From Cellulomonas citrea (GTDB lineage: Bacteria; Actinomycetota; Actinomycetes; Actinomycetales; Cellulomonadaceae): a DNA stretch of 53,279 nucleotides. The notes beneath the pieces are model-generated. The model had not been told where the DNA came from and searched no databases. It was given only the letters and a program-made list of their open reading frames with translations. Location: NCBI RefSeq assembly GCF_009829685.1, contig NZ_VWSD01000005.1, positions 1 through 53,279 on the forward strand, written 5' to 3'. Both the position numbers and the translations under genes were made by a program. Positions 18,253 to 27,321 of this stretch are shown piece by piece. Positions within the stretch are counted from its first letter, which is position 1. The number at the start of each line of letters is the position of its first letter.

Positions 18253-18534
18253 ATGCCTCGCAGCCTCAAGAAGGGCCCGTTCGTCGACGGCCACCTGCAG
18301 AAGAAGGTCGACTCGCAGAACGCGGCCGGGACCAAGAACGTCATCAAGACGTGGTCGCGCCGTTCGGTGATCACGCCCGACTTCCTGGGCCACACCTTTG
18401 CGGTCCACGACGGTCGCAAGCACACGCCGGTGTTCGTCACCGAGTCGATGGTCGGGCACAAGCTCGGCGAGTTCGCCCCCACCCGGACGTTCCGCGGGCA
18501 CGAGAAGGACGACCGGAAGGGCCGTCGTCGCTGA
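18253..18534 (+). CDS. rpsS: 30S ribosomal protein S19
   Basis: A 93-residue head protein contacting the A-site finger. It begins [19 protein letters not shown] and contains [24 protein letters not shown] and [15 protein letters not shown], all diagnostic. GGAGCCCTGGAG precedes the ATG. The next gene, rplV, starts 52 bases later. Confidence 0.96.
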   Translation: MPRSLKKGPFVDGHLQKKVDSQNAAGTKNVIKTWSRRSVITPDFLGHTFAVHDGRKHTPVFVTESMVGHKLGEFAPTRTFRGHEKDDRKGRRR

Positions 18535-18586
18535 CCCCCGGGTCGGTGTGCGACGCCTGACGGCAGAAGAAGAAGGCAGGACAGCG

Positions 18587-18967
18587 ATGGAAGCCACGGC
18601 GAAGGCGCGGTTCATCCGCGTCACGCCCATGAAGGCCCGACGCGTGGTCGACCTGGTGCGGGGCAAGCGAGCCGAAGAGGCGGTGGCCGTGCTGCGGTTC
18701 GCGCCGCAGGCGGCCAGCGAGCCCGTGCTCAAGGTCGTCGAGTCCGCGATCGCGAACGCCCGTGAGGGTGCTCGCCGCGACGGACAGCGTCTGGACGAGT
18801 CGGCGCTCTACATCAGCGAGGCGTTCGTCGACGAGGGCCCGACGCTCAAGCGGTTCCGGCCGCGGGCGCAGGGTCGTGCCGGTCGGATCCTCAAGCGGAC
18901 CAGCCACATCACCGTGGTGGTCGCCGAGCGCGAGCGCACGGACAGCCAGAAGGGAAGGACCCGCTAG
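18587..18967 (+). CDS. rplV: 50S ribosomal protein L22
   Basis: A 126-residue protein whose hairpin lines the exit tunnel. It starts at ATG 18587 ([20 protein letters not shown]) after GAAGGCAGGACAG; the frame is open 63 codons upstream but without L22 similarity. The tunnel hairpin [20 protein letters not shown], a site of macrolide resistance changes, looks wild type. Its TAG stop overlaps the GTG of rpsC by one base. Confidence 0.96.
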   Translation: MEATAKARFIRVTPMKARRVVDLVRGKRAEEAVAVLRFAPQAASEPVLKVVESAIANAREGARRDGQRLDESALYISEAFVDEGPTLKRFRPRAQGRAGRILKRTSHITVVVAERERTDSQKGRTR

Positions 18968-19800
18968 TGGGACAGAAGGTCAACCCGCTCGGGTATCGCC
19001 TGGGCATCACCACCGACCACCGCAGCCGTTGGTTCGCGGACTCGACGAAGACGGGTCAGCGCTACCGCGACTACGTGCGCGAGGACGTGAAGATCCGCAA
19101 GCTCATGGGCACCGGTCTCGAGCGCGCGGGCATCGCTCGCGTCGAGATCGAGCGCACCCGTGACCGCGTCCGCGTCGACATCCACACCGCTCGGCCGGGC
19201 ATCGTCATCGGCCGGCGTGGTGCCGAGGCCGACCGCATCCGTGGCGAGCTCGAGAAGCTCACGGGCAAGCAGGTGCAGCTCAACATCCTCGAGGTGAAGA
19301 ACCCCGAGATCGAGGCGCAGCTGGTGGCTCAGGGCATCGCCGAGCAGCTCGCGAGCCGTGTGTCGTTCCGTCGCGCCATGCGCAAGGGCATCCAGTCGGC
19401 CCAGCGCGCTGGTGCCAAGGGCATCCGGGTGCAGGTCTCCGGTCGCCTCGGCGGCGCGGAGATGAGCCGCACGGAGTTCTACCGTGAGGGTCGCGTCCCG
19501 CTGCACACGCTGCGCGCGAACATCGACTACGGCTTCTTCGAGGCCCGCACCACCTTCGGCCGCATCGGCGTGAAGGTCTGGGTCTACAAGGGCGACATGA
19601 CCGAGAAGGAGTTCGCCCGCGAGCAGGCGACGGCCGCACCGCGTCCGTCCCGCGGCCCGCGTGGTGACCGTCCCGAGCGCGGCGGCGACCGCGGCCCGCG
19701 TGCCGGCGGACCGCGCCGCGACCGTGAGGGCGCCCCCGCCGCCGCCGAGGCGTCCGCCGCGGCTCCGGCCGAGACCACCGCCACCGGAACGGAGGCCTGA
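18967..19800 (+). CDS. rpsC: 30S ribosomal protein S3
   Basis: A 277-residue protein at the mRNA entry tunnel. GTG 18967 begins (V/M)[23 protein letters not shown] domain (about residues 38-107) contains the [14 protein letters not shown] loop. The C-terminal domain has [31 protein letters not shown]. After about residue 220 comes a low-complexity tail rich in Arg, Gly, Pro and Ala, ending in an Ala/Thr/Glu run; such disordered tails are common in actinobacterial S3. Coupled to rplV by the TAGTG overlap. Confidence 0.96.
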   Translation: MGQKVNPLGYRLGITTDHRSRWFADSTKTGQRYRDYVREDVKIRKLMGTGLERAGIARVEIERTRDRVRVDIHTARPGIVIGRRGAEADRIRGELEKLTGKQVQLNILEVKNPEIEAQLVAQGIAEQLASRVSFRRAMRKGIQSAQRAGAKGIRVQVSGRLGGAEMSRTEFYREGRVPLHTLRANIDYGFFEARTTFGRIGVKVWVYKGDMTEKEFAREQATAAPRPSRGPRGDRPERGGDRGPRAGGPRRDREGAPAAAEASAAAPAETTATGTEA

Positions 19801-19802
19801 CC

Positions 19803-20222
19803 ATGCTGATCCCGCGCAGGCTGAAGCACCGCAAGCAGCACCACCCGGGTCGCTCGGGCGCTGCGACCGGCGGCACGACGATCTCCTTCGGCGAGTACGG
19901 CATCCAGGCTCTCGAGCCGGCGTACGTCACCAACCGGCAGATCGAGGCCGCTCGTATCGCGATGACCCGCCACATCAAGCGTGGTGGCAAGGTCTGGATC
20001 AACATCTTCCCGGACCGTCCGCTCACCAAGAAGCCCGCTGAGACCCGTATGGGTTCCGGTAAGGGCTCGCCGGAGTGGTGGATCGCCAACGTCAAGCCCG
20101 GTCGGGTCATGTTCGAGCTGGCCGGTGTGGACGAGGAGCTGGCCCGTGAGGCCATGCGCCGCGCCCAGCACAAGCTGCCGATGAAGACCCGTTTCATCGT
20201 TCGTGAAGGAGGTGCCAGCTGA
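19803..20222 (+). CDS. rplP: 50S ribosomal protein L16
   Basis: A 139-residue protein near the A- and P-tRNA elbows. It begins [21 protein letters not shown] and contains [31 protein letters not shown], the family core. A GGAGG site overlaps the rpsC end. The TGA stop overlaps the ATG of rpmC (GATGA), implying coupled translation. Confidence 0.96.
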   Translation: MLIPRRLKHRKQHHPGRSGAATGGTTISFGEYGIQALEPAYVTNRQIEAARIAMTRHIKRGGKVWINIFPDRPLTKKPAETRMGSGKGSPEWWIANVKPGRVMFELAGVDEELAREAMRRAQHKLPMKTRFIVREGGAS

Positions 20223-20461
20223 TGACGATCGGGACCCCGGAGCTCGCGACGAGCGAGCTCGACACGTTCGACGACGACAAGCTGGTGGCCGAGCTGAAGA
20301 AGGCCAAGGAGGAGCTGTTCAACCTCCGCTTCCAGTCGGCGACCGGTCAGCTGGAGAGCCACGGTCGGCTCAAGGCCGTGAAGCGCGACATCGCACGGAT
20401 CTACACGGTCCTGCGTGAGCGTGAGCTCGGTATCCGTACTGCCCCGAGCGCGAGCGAGTGA
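20222..20461 (+). CDS. rpmC: 50S ribosomal protein L29
   Basis: A 79-residue helical-hairpin protein at the tunnel exit beside L23. The core [28 protein letters not shown] and [23 protein letters not shown] is typical. The N-terminus has about ten extra residues. The start is fused to the stop of rplP, and GAAGGAGG lies just upstream. Confidence 0.94.
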   Translation: MTIGTPELATSELDTFDDDKLVAELKKAKEELFNLRFQSATGQLESHGRLKAVKRDIARIYTVLRERELGIRTAPSASE

Positions 20462-20466
20462 GGACG

Positions 20467-20778
20467 ATGAGCGCGAACGAGAAGGCCCCCGCGGCCGACA
20501 AGCCGTCGACGACGGCTGTGGCCGAGGCACGCCCCTACCGCAAGACCCGTCGCGGTTACGTCGTGTCCGACAAGATGGACAAGACGATCGTGGTCGAGGT
20601 CGAGGACCGCGTGAAGCACGCGCTGTACGGCAAGGTCATCCGCCGTACGAGCAAGGTCAAGGTGCACGACGAGCTCGGCACGGCCGGCGTCGGCGACCTC
20701 GTCCTCATCATGGAGACCCGTCCGCTGTCGGCCACCAAGCGCTGGCGTCTGGTCGAGGTCCTCGAGAAGGCCAAGTAG
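20467..20778 (+). CDS. rpsQ: 30S ribosomal protein S17
   Basis: A 103-residue OB-fold protein binding 16S helices 7 and 11. I start at ATG 20467 ([18 protein letters not shown]) with GAGTGAGGA upstream. An in-frame GTG at 20458 overlapping the rpmC stop would add MRT and is the alternative. The N-terminal 20 residues are a low-complexity addition. The core [20 protein letters not shown] and [16 protein letters not shown] is standard. Confidence 0.94.
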   Translation: MSANEKAPAADKPSTTAVAEARPYRKTRRGYVVSDKMDKTIVVEVEDRVKHALYGKVIRRTSKVKVHDELGTAGVGDLVLIMETRPLSATKRWRLVEVLEKAK

Positions 20779-20780
20779 TA

Positions 20781-20845
20781 CTCCGGCCCAGCCGGAGCCA
20801 AACCATCCGTTCGGCCAGGCTCGGATCCCCGCACGGGATGAGCCG
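20781..20845 (+). promoter_or_regulatory. Hairpins in the rpsQ-rplN gap (S10/spc junction)
   Basis: The 96-base gap is the largest within this ribosomal run. CTCCGGC (20781-20787) pairs with GCCGGAG (20791-20797). A second inverted repeat, CTCGG-ATCCC with GGGAT-...-CCGAG, spans 20820-20845. It could mark a partial terminator and internal start at the junction that separates the S10 and spc operons in E. coli. No clear promoter hexamers were found. Confidence 0.35.
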
Positions 20846-20874
20846 AGAACCCGCCAGACGACAGGAGCAGGTCA

Positions 20875-21243
20875 ATGATCCAGCAGGAGTCGCGACTTCG
20901 AGTCGCCGACAACACGGGTGCGAAGGAGATCCTCTGCATCCGCGTGCTCGGCGGCTCGGGCCGTCGCTACGCCGGCATCGGTGACGTCATCGTCGCCACC
21001 GTCAAGGACGCCATCCCCGGCGGCAACGTCAAGAAGGGCGACGTCGTCAAGGCGGTCGTCGTGCGCACCGTCAAGGAGCGCCGTCGGCCCGACGGCTCGT
21101 ACATCAAGTTCGACGAGAACGCTGCGGTGATCCTCAAGAACGACGGGGAGCCGCGCGGTACCCGCATCTTCGGCCCGGTCGGTCGCGAGCTTCGCGACAA
21201 GAAGTTCATGAAGATCATTTCGCTCGCACCGGAGGTGATCTGA
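20875..21243 (+). CDS. rplN: 50S ribosomal protein L14
   Basis: A 122-residue interface protein. It begins [24 protein letters not shown] and contains [30 protein letters not shown], both diagnostic. It ends [26 protein letters not shown] site precedes the ATG. First gene of the spc-type segment; rplX follows after two bases. Confidence 0.97.
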   Translation: MIQQESRLRVADNTGAKEILCIRVLGGSGRRYAGIGDVIVATVKDAIPGGNVKKGDVVKAVVVRTVKERRRPDGSYIKFDENAAVILKNDGEPRGTRIFGPVGRELRDKKFMKIISLAPEVI

Positions 21244-21245
21244 CC

Positions 21246-21593
21246 ATGGCCAAGATCAAGAAGGGCGACCTCGTCGTCGTCATCTCGGGCTCCCGCAAGG
21301 ACCGCGGCAAGCAGGGTCGTGTCCTGGAGGTGCTCACCGACCGTGACCGCGTCGTCGTCGAGGGCATCCACCGGGTGACCAAGCACACCAAGGCCGGCAC
21401 GACGAACCGGGGCACGCGCACCGGCGGCATCGAGAACGTCGAGGCCCCGATCCACATCAGCAACGTCATGCTGGTGGACCCGGAGACCAAGAAGGGCACC
21501 CGGGTCGGCTACCGCTCCGAGCAGGTCGAGCGTGACGGCCGCACCCGCACCGTCCGGGTCCGCGTCGCCAAGCGCTCCGGGAAGGACGTCTGA
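21246..21593 (+). CDS. rplX: 50S ribosomal protein L24
   Basis: A 115-residue assembly initiator with an N-terminal KOW motif ([23 protein letters not shown]). It contains [23 protein letters not shown] and the conserved [14 protein letters not shown]. The stop overlaps the ATG of rplE by one base (TGATG). Confidence 0.96.
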   Translation: MAKIKKGDLVVVISGSRKDRGKQGRVLEVLTDRDRVVVEGIHRVTKHTKAGTTNRGTRTGGIENVEAPIHISNVMLVDPETKKGTRVGYRSEQVERDGRTRTVRVRVAKRSGKDV

Positions 21594-22162
21594 TGACCAC
21601 CACCGTCGAGGCCCCCGAGCTTCCTCGTCTGAAGACGAAGTACGCCGAGGAGATCAAGCCGGCGCTGCTCGAGCAGTTCGGGCACGCCAACGTCAACGAG
21701 GTGGCGCGCCTGGTCAAGGTCGTCGTCAACATGGGCGTCGGTGAGGCCGCCAAGGACTCCAAGCTCATCGAGGGCGCTGTGCGCGACCTCACGCTGATCA
21801 CCGGTCAGAAGCCGACCGTGACCCGGGCCCGCAAGTCCATCGCCCAGTTCAAGCTGCGCGAGGGCATGCCGATCGGTGCGCACGTCACGCTCCGCGGCGA
21901 CCGTGCCTGGGAGTTCCTGGACCGGCTGCTGTCGACCGCGCTGCCGCGCATCCGCGACTTCCGTGGGCTGTCGGCGCAGCAGTTCGACGGCAACGGCAAC
22001 TACACCTTCGGGCTCACCGAGCAGTCGGTCTTCCACGAGATCGACCAGGACAAGATCGACCGCGTCCGCGGCATGGACATCACGGTCGTCACCACTGCGA
22101 CGACCGATGACGAGGGGCGCGCGTTCCTCAAGCTCCTCGGCTTCCCGTTCAAGGAGAACTGA
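21593..22162 (+). CDS. rplE: 50S ribosomal protein L5
   Basis: A 189-residue central-protuberance protein binding 5S rRNA and P-site tRNA. It contains [38 protein letters not shown] and the C-terminal [20 protein letters not shown], all typical. The N-terminus has a short addition ([14 protein letters not shown]). Start coupled to rplX. Confidence 0.96.
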   Translation: MTTTVEAPELPRLKTKYAEEIKPALLEQFGHANVNEVARLVKVVVNMGVGEAAKDSKLIEGAVRDLTLITGQKPTVTRARKSIAQFKLREGMPIGAHVTLRGDRAWEFLDRLLSTALPRIRDFRGLSAQQFDGNGNYTFGLTEQSVFHEIDQDKIDRVRGMDITVVTTATTDDEGRAFLKLLGFPFKEN

Positions 22163-22164
22163 CC

Positions 22165-22350
22165 ATGGCGAAGACCGCCCTCGTCAACAAGGCGACCGGC
22201 AAGCAGAAGTTCGCCGTCCGTGCCTACACGCGCTGCCAGCGCTGCGGCCGGCCGCGCGCCGTGTACCAGAAGTTCGGCCTCTGCCGCATCTGCGTGCGCG
22301 AGATGGCGCACCGCGGCGAGCTGCCCGGTGTCACCAAGAGCAGCTGGTAA
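22165..22350 (+). CDS. rpsN: 30S ribosomal protein S14, zinc-binding (type Z)
   Basis: A 61-residue, short zinc form of S14. Cys24, Cys27, Cys40 and Cys43 form the zinc ribbon (CQRC...CRIC). The C-terminus [17 protein letters not shown] is invariant. It starts two bases after rplE. The zinc-free long paralogue used under zinc limitation is not in this window. Confidence 0.97.
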   Translation: MAKTALVNKATGKQKFAVRAYTRCQRCGRPRAVYQKFGLCRICVREMAHRGELPGVTKSSW

Positions 22351-22419
22351 CCGACTCCCTACGCCGGTAGGTCCGTGCACTCTGCGCACGGATACCCCGG
22401 CAGGAAGGGCTGACGCCCG

Positions 22420-22818
22420 ATGACCATGACCGACCCGATCGCCGACTTCCTGACGCGGATCCGCAACGCGAACTCCGCGCACCACGACTCGGTGACGATT
22501 CCCTACTCCAAGCTCAAGGCCCGGATCGCCGAGATCCTCGTGGCCGAGGGCTACATCGCAGGCTGGACCACGCAGGAGGCCTCCGTCGGCTCCGAGCTCG
22601 TGGTCACGCTCAAGTACGGCCCGGACCGCGAGCGCGCGCTCGCGGGGGTCAAGCGTGTGTCCAAGCCGGGCCTGCGTGTGTACGCGAAGTCGACCAACCT
22701 GCCCAAGGTGCTCGGCGGCCTCGGCGTGGCGATCCTGTCCACGTCCTCCGGCCTGCTGACCGACAAGCAGGCCGCCAAGAAGGGTGTGGGCGGGGAAGTC
22801 CTCGCCTACGTCTGGTAA
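22420..22818 (+). CDS. rpsH: 30S ribosomal protein S8
   Basis: A 132-residue assembly protein of the 30S platform. It begins [20 protein letters not shown]; the ATG at 22420 follows GGAAGGGCTGA, and a second ATG at 22426 is the alternative. The C-terminal [20 protein letters not shown] is diagnostic. In E. coli S8 represses the spc operon at the rplE mRNA. The 69-base gap before this gene contains a 7-bp hairpin (TCCGTGC at 22372 with GCACGGA at 22386). Confidence 0.96.
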   Translation: MTMTDPIADFLTRIRNANSAHHDSVTIPYSKLKARIAEILVAEGYIAGWTTQEASVGSELVVTLKYGPDRERALAGVKRVSKPGLRVYAKSTNLPKVLGGLGVAILSTSSGLLTDKQAAKKGVGGEVLAYVW

Positions 22819-22845
22819 CCCCCCCGAGACGGAAGGAGAACAGCC

Positions 22846-23385
22846 ATGTCTCGTATCGGCAAGGTCCCCGTCCCGGTTCCGGCCGGCGTCGAGGTCAGCA
22901 TCCAGGACGCCGTGGTGACGGTGAAGGGCCCCAAGGGCACCCTCACGCACACGGTGCCGGCGCCCATCGCGGTCGCCAAGGACGAGCAGGGAGCCCTCGT
23001 GGTGACCCGCCCGGACGACGAGCGCGCATCGCGCTCGCTGCACGGCCTCACGCGCACGCTGCTGGCCAACCTGGTCACGGGTGTGACCGAGGGCTACACG
23101 AAGAAGCTCGAGATCGTCGGTACCGGTTACCGCGTGCAGGCCAAGGGTTCGGACCTCGAGTTCGCGCTCGGCTTCAGCCACCCGGTGCCGGTCAAGGCGC
23201 CCGAGGGCATCTCGTTCCAGGTCGAGTCGCCGACGAAGTTCTCGGTCTCGGGCATCGACAAGCAGCAGGTGGGCGAGGTCGCCGCCAACATCCGCAAGAT
23301 CCGCAAGCCGGAGCCCTACAAGGGCAAGGGTGTGCGGTACGCGGACGAGGTCGTGCGTCGCAAGGTCGGAAAGGCTGGGAAGTAA
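22846..23385 (+). CDS. rplF: 50S ribosomal protein L6
   Basis: A 179-residue two-domain protein next to the sarcin-ricin loop. It begins [20 protein letters not shown]. The C-terminal domain contains [15 protein letters not shown] and [35 protein letters not shown] site precedes the ATG; rplR follows after three bases. Confidence 0.97.
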   Translation: MSRIGKVPVPVPAGVEVSIQDAVVTVKGPKGTLTHTVPAPIAVAKDEQGALVVTRPDDERASRSLHGLTRTLLANLVTGVTEGYTKKLEIVGTGYRVQAKGSDLEFALGFSHPVPVKAPEGISFQVESPTKFSVSGIDKQQVGEVAANIRKIRKPEPYKGKGVRYADEVVRRKVGKAGK

Positions 23386-23388
23386 GCC

Positions 23389-23760
23389 ATGGCCATCTCC
23401 ATCAAGGGCAAGGGCAAGCAGATCGCGCGCCAGCGCCGTCACCTGCGCCTGCGCAAGAAGGTCACCGGCACGCCGGCCCGTCCGCGCCTCGTCGTCACCC
23501 GTTCGGCCCGGCACATCACGGCCCAGGTCGTCGACGACACCATCGGCCAGACGCTCGCGTCCGCGTCGACCATCGAGTCGTCGCTGCGTGACCTGGCCGG
23601 CGACAAGACCGCCAAGGCCCGCAAGATCGGCGAGCTCGTCGCCGAGCGCGCGAAGGCCAAGGGTGTCGAGGCCGTCGTGTTCGACCGCGGCGGCAACAAG
23701 TACCACGGCCGTGTGGCCGCGGTGGCGGACGGCGCACGCGAGGGCGGTCTGTCCCTGTGA
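23389..23760 (+). CDS. rplR: 50S ribosomal protein L18
   Basis: A 123-residue 5S rRNA-binding protein. It contains [21 protein letters not shown] and ends [24 protein letters not shown], both diagnostic. It lies three bases after rplF and 34 before rpsE. Confidence 0.96.
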   Translation: MAISIKGKGKQIARQRRHLRLRKKVTGTPARPRLVVTRSARHITAQVVDDTIGQTLASASTIESSLRDLAGDKTAKARKIGELVAERAKAKGVEAVVFDRGGNKYHGRVAAVADGAREGGLSL

Positions 23761-23794
23761 CCACGACGACGAAGACGAAGAAGAGGACCATCTG

Positions 23795-24442
23795 ATGGCT
23801 GCACCAGCTCGCAGCAACACCGGTGCCCAGGGCGGCACCGGCGGCGACCGCCGCGACGGTGGCCGTCGTGAGGGTGGGCGGCGCGAGGCCGCCGAGAAGA
23901 GCGCGTTCCTCGAGCGCGTCGTGACCATCAACCGCGTGGCCAAGGTCGTCAAGGGTGGCCGCCGGTTCTCCTTCACCGCGCTGGTCGTCGTCGGTGACGG
24001 CGACGGCACCGTCGGTGTCGGCTACGGCAAGGCCAAGGAGGTGCCCGCGGCGATCGCCAAGGGTGTCGAGGAGGCGAAGAAGAACTTCTTCCGCGTCCCG
24101 CGCATCCAGGGCACCATCCCGCACCCCGTCCAGGGTGAGGCCGCGGCCGGTGTCGTGTTCATGCGTCCGGCCTCGCCGGGTACCGGTGTGATCGCCGGTG
24201 GTCCGGTGCGCGCCGTGCTCGAGTGCGCCGGCATCCACGACGTGCTGAGCAAGTCGCTGGGCTCGTCCAACTCGATCAACATCGTGCACGCGACGGTCGC
24301 GGCTCTCAAGGGTCTGGAGCAGCCCGAGGCTGTCGCCGCCCGTCGTGGCCTGCCGACCGACCACGTCGTGCCCGCGGCCATCCTGCGCGCCCAGGCCGCC
24401 GGTCTGGCCGCCAAGGCAGAGGCAGCGAAGGTGGGTGCCTGA
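23795..24442 (+). CDS. rpsE: 30S ribosomal protein S5
   Basis: A 215-residue fidelity protein. I start at ATG 23795 ([20 protein letters not shown]); the frame is open much further upstream but overlaps rplR. Residues 1-35 are a Gly/Arg-rich low-complexity extension. The double-stranded-RNA-binding domain has [21 protein letters not shown] and [13 protein letters not shown]; the C-terminal domain has [29 protein letters not shown]. The stop overlaps the ATG of rpmD (TGATG). Confidence 0.96.
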   Translation: MAAPARSNTGAQGGTGGDRRDGGRREGGRREAAEKSAFLERVVTINRVAKVVKGGRRFSFTALVVVGDGDGTVGVGYGKAKEVPAAIAKGVEEAKKNFFRVPRIQGTIPHPVQGEAAAGVVFMRPASPGTGVIAGGPVRAVLECAGIHDVLSKSLGSSNSINIVHATVAALKGLEQPEAVAARRGLPTDHVVPAAILRAQAAGLAAKAEAAKVGA

Positions 24443-24624
24443 TGGCCCAGCTCAAGGTGACCCAGTTGAAGTCCGCCATCGGCGGCAAGCAGAACCAGCG
24501 CGACACGTTGCGCTCCCTGGGCCTGAAGCGGATCGGTGACGTCGTCGTCAAGGCGGACCGTCCCGAGATCCGCGGCATGGTCACCACGGTGCGCCACCTG
24601 GTCGCGGTCGAGGAGGTGGACTGA
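24442..24624 (+). CDS. rpmD: 50S ribosomal protein L30
   Basis: A 60-residue protein with the family pattern [25 protein letters not shown] then [11 protein letters not shown]. The start at 24442 overlaps the rpsE stop by one base and its own stop overlaps the rplO start by one, so three genes are coupled in a row. Confidence 0.96.
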   Translation: MAQLKVTQLKSAIGGKQNQRDTLRSLGLKRIGDVVVKADRPEIRGMVTTVRHLVAVEEVD

Positions 24625-25280
24625 TGGCGGACGAGAAGGCTGACGTGACGGCCGACGAGGCGCCCAAGGCGAAGGCCCCCCGGGCCGCCGCCAAGAAGCC
24701 GGCCGCGGCCAAGGCTGAGGCGACCGCCACGTCCGAGGGCACGGCCGCCAAGGCCGCCGCGCCCAAGGCGAAGGCGACCAAGGCCCCCGCCAAGGCGAAG
24801 GCCGAGCCCGTCGCCAAGCCGGTCGAGCAGGGCCACGGCGGCACGCTGCGCGTGCACCACCTGCGTCCGGCCCCGGGTGCGCACACCCCCAAGACCCGTG
24901 TGGGTCGTGGTGAGGCGTCCAAGGGCAAGACGGCAGGTCGTGGTACCAAGGGCACGAAGGCCCGGTACCAGGTCCCTGCCGCCTTCGAGGGCGGGCAGAT
25001 GCCGCTGCACATGCGGCTGCCCAAGCTGCGCGGCTTCAAGAACCCGTTCCGCACCGAGTACCAGGTCGTCAACCTCTCCCGGTTGGCCGAGCTGTACCCG
25101 TCCGGCGGCGACGTCACCGTGGCCGACCTGGTCGCGAAGGGTGCGGTCCGCAAGGGTGCTCCCGTCAAGGTGCTCGGCACCGGTGAGGTCGCGGTCAAGC
25201 TCACGGTCGACGTCGACAAGCTGTCTGCCTCGGCGAAGGACAAGATCCTCGCTGCCGGCGGGAGCGTGACGAACGGCTGA
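24624..25280 (+). CDS. rplO: 50S ribosomal protein L15 with a long basic N-terminal extension
   Basis: A 218-residue L15; the family is usually about 145-155. Residues 75-218 are a normal L15, with [33 protein letters not shown] and [20 protein letters not shown]. Residues 1-70 are almost only Ala, Lys, Pro, Thr and Glu, resembling a histone H1-like tail. The ATG at 24624 overlaps the rpmD stop (TGATGG). No start with a clear binding site is evident at the L15 core itself, so the extension is probably translated. Its role is unknown; it could bind RNA or polyanions during assembly. Last gene of the spc run. Confidence 0.95.
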   Translation: MADEKADVTADEAPKAKAPRAAAKKPAAAKAEATATSEGTAAKAAAPKAKATKAPAKAKAEPVAKPVEQGHGGTLRVHHLRPAPGAHTPKTRVGRGEASKGKTAGRGTKGTKARYQVPAAFEGGQMPLHMRLPKLRGFKNPFRTEYQVVNLSRLAELYPSGGDVTVADLVAKGAVRKGAPVKVLGTGEVAVKLTVDVDKLSASAKDKILAAGGSVTNG

Positions 25281-25287
25281 ACGTCTC

Positions 25288-25328
25288 GGACGCGGGTCGA
25301 CGTCGTAGGACGGCGTCGACCCGCGTCC
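25288..25328 (+). terminator. Terminator after rplO
   Basis: GGACGCGGGTCGACG (25288-25302) pairs perfectly with CGTCGACCCGCGTCC (25314-25328), a 15-bp stem with an 11-base loop, seven bases after the rplO stop. The sequence following (GGTCGTATCGG) has few T. The right arm overlaps the likely -35 region of secY. Confidence 0.65.
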
Positions 25329-25346
25329 GGTCGTATCGGCTAGGGT
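25316..25346 (+). promoter_or_regulatory. Putative secY-adk promoter
   Basis: TCGACC (25316-25321) and TAGGGT (25341-25346) are spaced by 19 bases. The -35 lies inside the right arm of the preceding hairpin. The 90-base leader before GTG 25436 shows no recognised regulatory RNA. The wide spacer keeps the confidence moderate. Confidence 0.45.
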
Positions 25347-25435
25347 GCTCCGGGGCGTAGGCGCACACCCGGACCCCGCCGGTCGGCGCCCCGCCGACCG
25401 CGAGACCGTCGCCGCAGGGCGGCCCAGGAGGACAG

Positions 25436-26734
25436 GTGTTCAGCGCATTCGTGCGGGCGTTCAAGACGCCCGACCTGCGGCGCAAGCTGCTCTTCACGAT
25501 CGGCATCATGGTCGTGTTCCGGATCGGTTCGTTCCTGCCGACGCCGGGCATCTCGTACTCCAACGTCCAGGCCTGCATCGAGCAGGCCGGCTCGAACGAC
25601 ACCCTGCTGGGGTCGATCAGCCTCTTCAGCGGTGGCGCGCTCCTGCAGCTGTCCGTCTTCGCGCTGGGGATCATGCCGTACATCACGGCGAGCATCATCA
25701 TCCAGCTGCTGCGCGTGGTGATCCCGCGCTTCGAGGAGCTGCACAAGGAAGGTCAGTCGGGCACCACCAAGCTGACCCAGTACACCCGGTACCTCACCAT
25801 CGGCCTGGCGGTCCTGCAGTCGACGACGATCATCGCGACCGTCCGCAGCGGCAACTTCTTCACCGGCTGCACCAAGTCGGTCATCCCGGACGACAGCCTG
25901 CTCACGCTGGCCATCATGATCATCACGATGACGGCCGGGACCGGCCTCATCATGTGGCTCGGCGAGCTCATCACCGAGCGCGGTGTCGGCAACGGCATGT
26001 CGCTGCTGATCTTCACCTCGATCGCGGCCAACTTCCCGACCGCCATGTGGTCGATCGCCGGCGGCGCCGGCGGTGTCGGCAAGTTCATCATCGCGATGCT
26101 CGTCATCGTCCTGGTGATCGGGCTCGTGGTCTTCGTCGAGCAGTCCCAGCGACGCATCCCGGTGCAGTACGCCAAGCGGATGGTCGGTCGGCGCATGTAC
26201 GGCGGCTCGAGCACCTACATCCCGATCAAGATCAACATGGCCGGCGTGATCCCGATCATCTTCGCCGCCTCGCTGCTCCAGGTGCCGACCCTCATCGCGC
26301 GGTTCGGCGACCAGACGGCCGGCTGGGTGCAGTGGATCCAGGCGAACCTGGCGCTGTCCTCGGCGCCGCTGCACCTCGTGCTCTACGTCGTGCTCATCAT
26401 CTTCTTCTGCTTCTTCTACACGGCGATCACGTTCAACCCGGACGAGGTCGCGGACAACATGAAGTCCTACGGGGGCTTCATCCCCGGCATCCGTGCCGGG
26501 CGGCCGACCGCCGAGTACCTCGACTACGTGATCACCCGGATCACCACCCCGGGGTCGCTCTACCTGGCGATCGTGGCCCTCATCCCGACGGTCACGTTCA
26601 TCGTGATGAACGTCGGCCAGAACATCCCGTTCGGCGGCAGCTCGATCCTCATCGTGGTCGGTGTCGGCCTCGAGACGGTCAAGCAGATCGAGTCGCAGCT
26701 GCAGCAGCGGCACTACGAGGGGTTCCTGCGATGA
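25436..26734 (+). CDS. secY: Sec translocon channel subunit SecY
   Basis: A 432-residue integral membrane protein with about ten transmembrane segments forming the protein-conducting channel with SecE and SecG. It begins (V/M)FSAFVRAFKTPDLRRKLLFT at GTG 25436, with CAGGAGGACAG upstream. Conserved segments are RIGSFLPTPGI, the plug-region SGGALLQLSVFALGIMPYITASIIIQLL, the cytosolic loop QSQRRIPVQYAKRM, and FNPDEVADNMKSYGGFIPGIRAG. The stop is interlocked with the ATG of adk (ATGA). Confidence 0.97.
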   Translation: MFSAFVRAFKTPDLRRKLLFTIGIMVVFRIGSFLPTPGISYSNVQACIEQAGSNDTLLGSISLFSGGALLQLSVFALGIMPYITASIIIQLLRVVIPRFEELHKEGQSGTTKLTQYTRYLTIGLAVLQSTTIIATVRSGNFFTGCTKSVIPDDSLLTLAIMIITMTAGTGLIMWLGELITERGVGNGMSLLIFTSIAANFPTAMWSIAGGAGGVGKFIIAMLVIVLVIGLVVFVEQSQRRIPVQYAKRMVGRRMYGGSSTYIPIKINMAGVIPIIFAASLLQVPTLIARFGDQTAGWVQWIQANLALSSAPLHLVLYVVLIIFFCFFYTAITFNPDEVADNMKSYGGFIPGIRAGRPTAEYLDYVITRITTPGSLYLAIVALIPTVTFIVMNVGQNIPFGGSSILIVVGVGLETVKQIESQLQQRHYEGFLR

Positions 26735-27321
26735 GCGTGCGTCTGGTGCTGTTCGGTCCTCCTGGTGCAGGCAAGGGCACGCAGGCCGTGCGCCTCGCCG
26801 AGCGTCTGGGTGTCCCGACGATCTCCACCGGTGACATCTTCCGGGCCAACATCGCCGGGGACACCGAGCTCGGCCGTCAGGTCGTCGGCTACACGTCGAA
26901 GGGCCACCTGGTTCCTGACGAGCTCACCGACGCCCTCATCGCGGACCGGCTCGCGCAGCCGGACGCGGCCGACGGCTTCCTGCTCGACGGATACCCGCGC
27001 AACGGGGCCCAGGCGGCGGCGCTCGACGCGCTGCTGGCGGCCGACGACCACGAGCTCGACCTGGTCATCGAGCTGGCGGTCGACCCCGATGTCGTGACGG
27101 CGCGGCTCCTCAAGCGCGCGCAGATCGAGGGACGGGTCGACGACACCGAGGACGTCATCCGGCACCGGCTCTCGGTCTACGCCGAGCAGACCTCGCCGTT
27201 GGCCGAGATCTACGTCAACCGGGGCATCCTCGCCCAGGTCGACGGCCTTGGTGAGGTCGACGAGGTGACCGGCCGTCTGCTGGCGACCATCGAGCAGTTC
27301 ACGGGCGAGCTGCCGCAGTAG
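26731..27321 (+). CDS. adk: Adenylate kinase
   Basis: A 196-residue enzyme catalysing ATP + AMP to 2 ADP. The P-loop is GPPGAGKGT (residues 9-17); the AMP site contains STGDIFRANI and DGFLLDGYPRN. The LID is the short form with no Cys4 zinc finger, as in many actinobacteria. The ATG at 26731 overlaps the secY stop by four bases, so the two are translationally coupled. In most relatives map follows here; in this window the next 563 bases hold no gene. Confidence 0.96.
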   Translation: MSVRLVLFGPPGAGKGTQAVRLAERLGVPTISTGDIFRANIAGDTELGRQVVGYTSKGHLVPDELTDALIADRLAQPDAADGFLLDGYPRNGAQAAALDALLAADDHELDLVIELAVDPDVVTARLLKRAQIEGRVDDTEDVIRHRLSVYAEQTSPLAEIYVNRGILAQVDGLGEVDEVTGRLLATIEQFTGELPQ

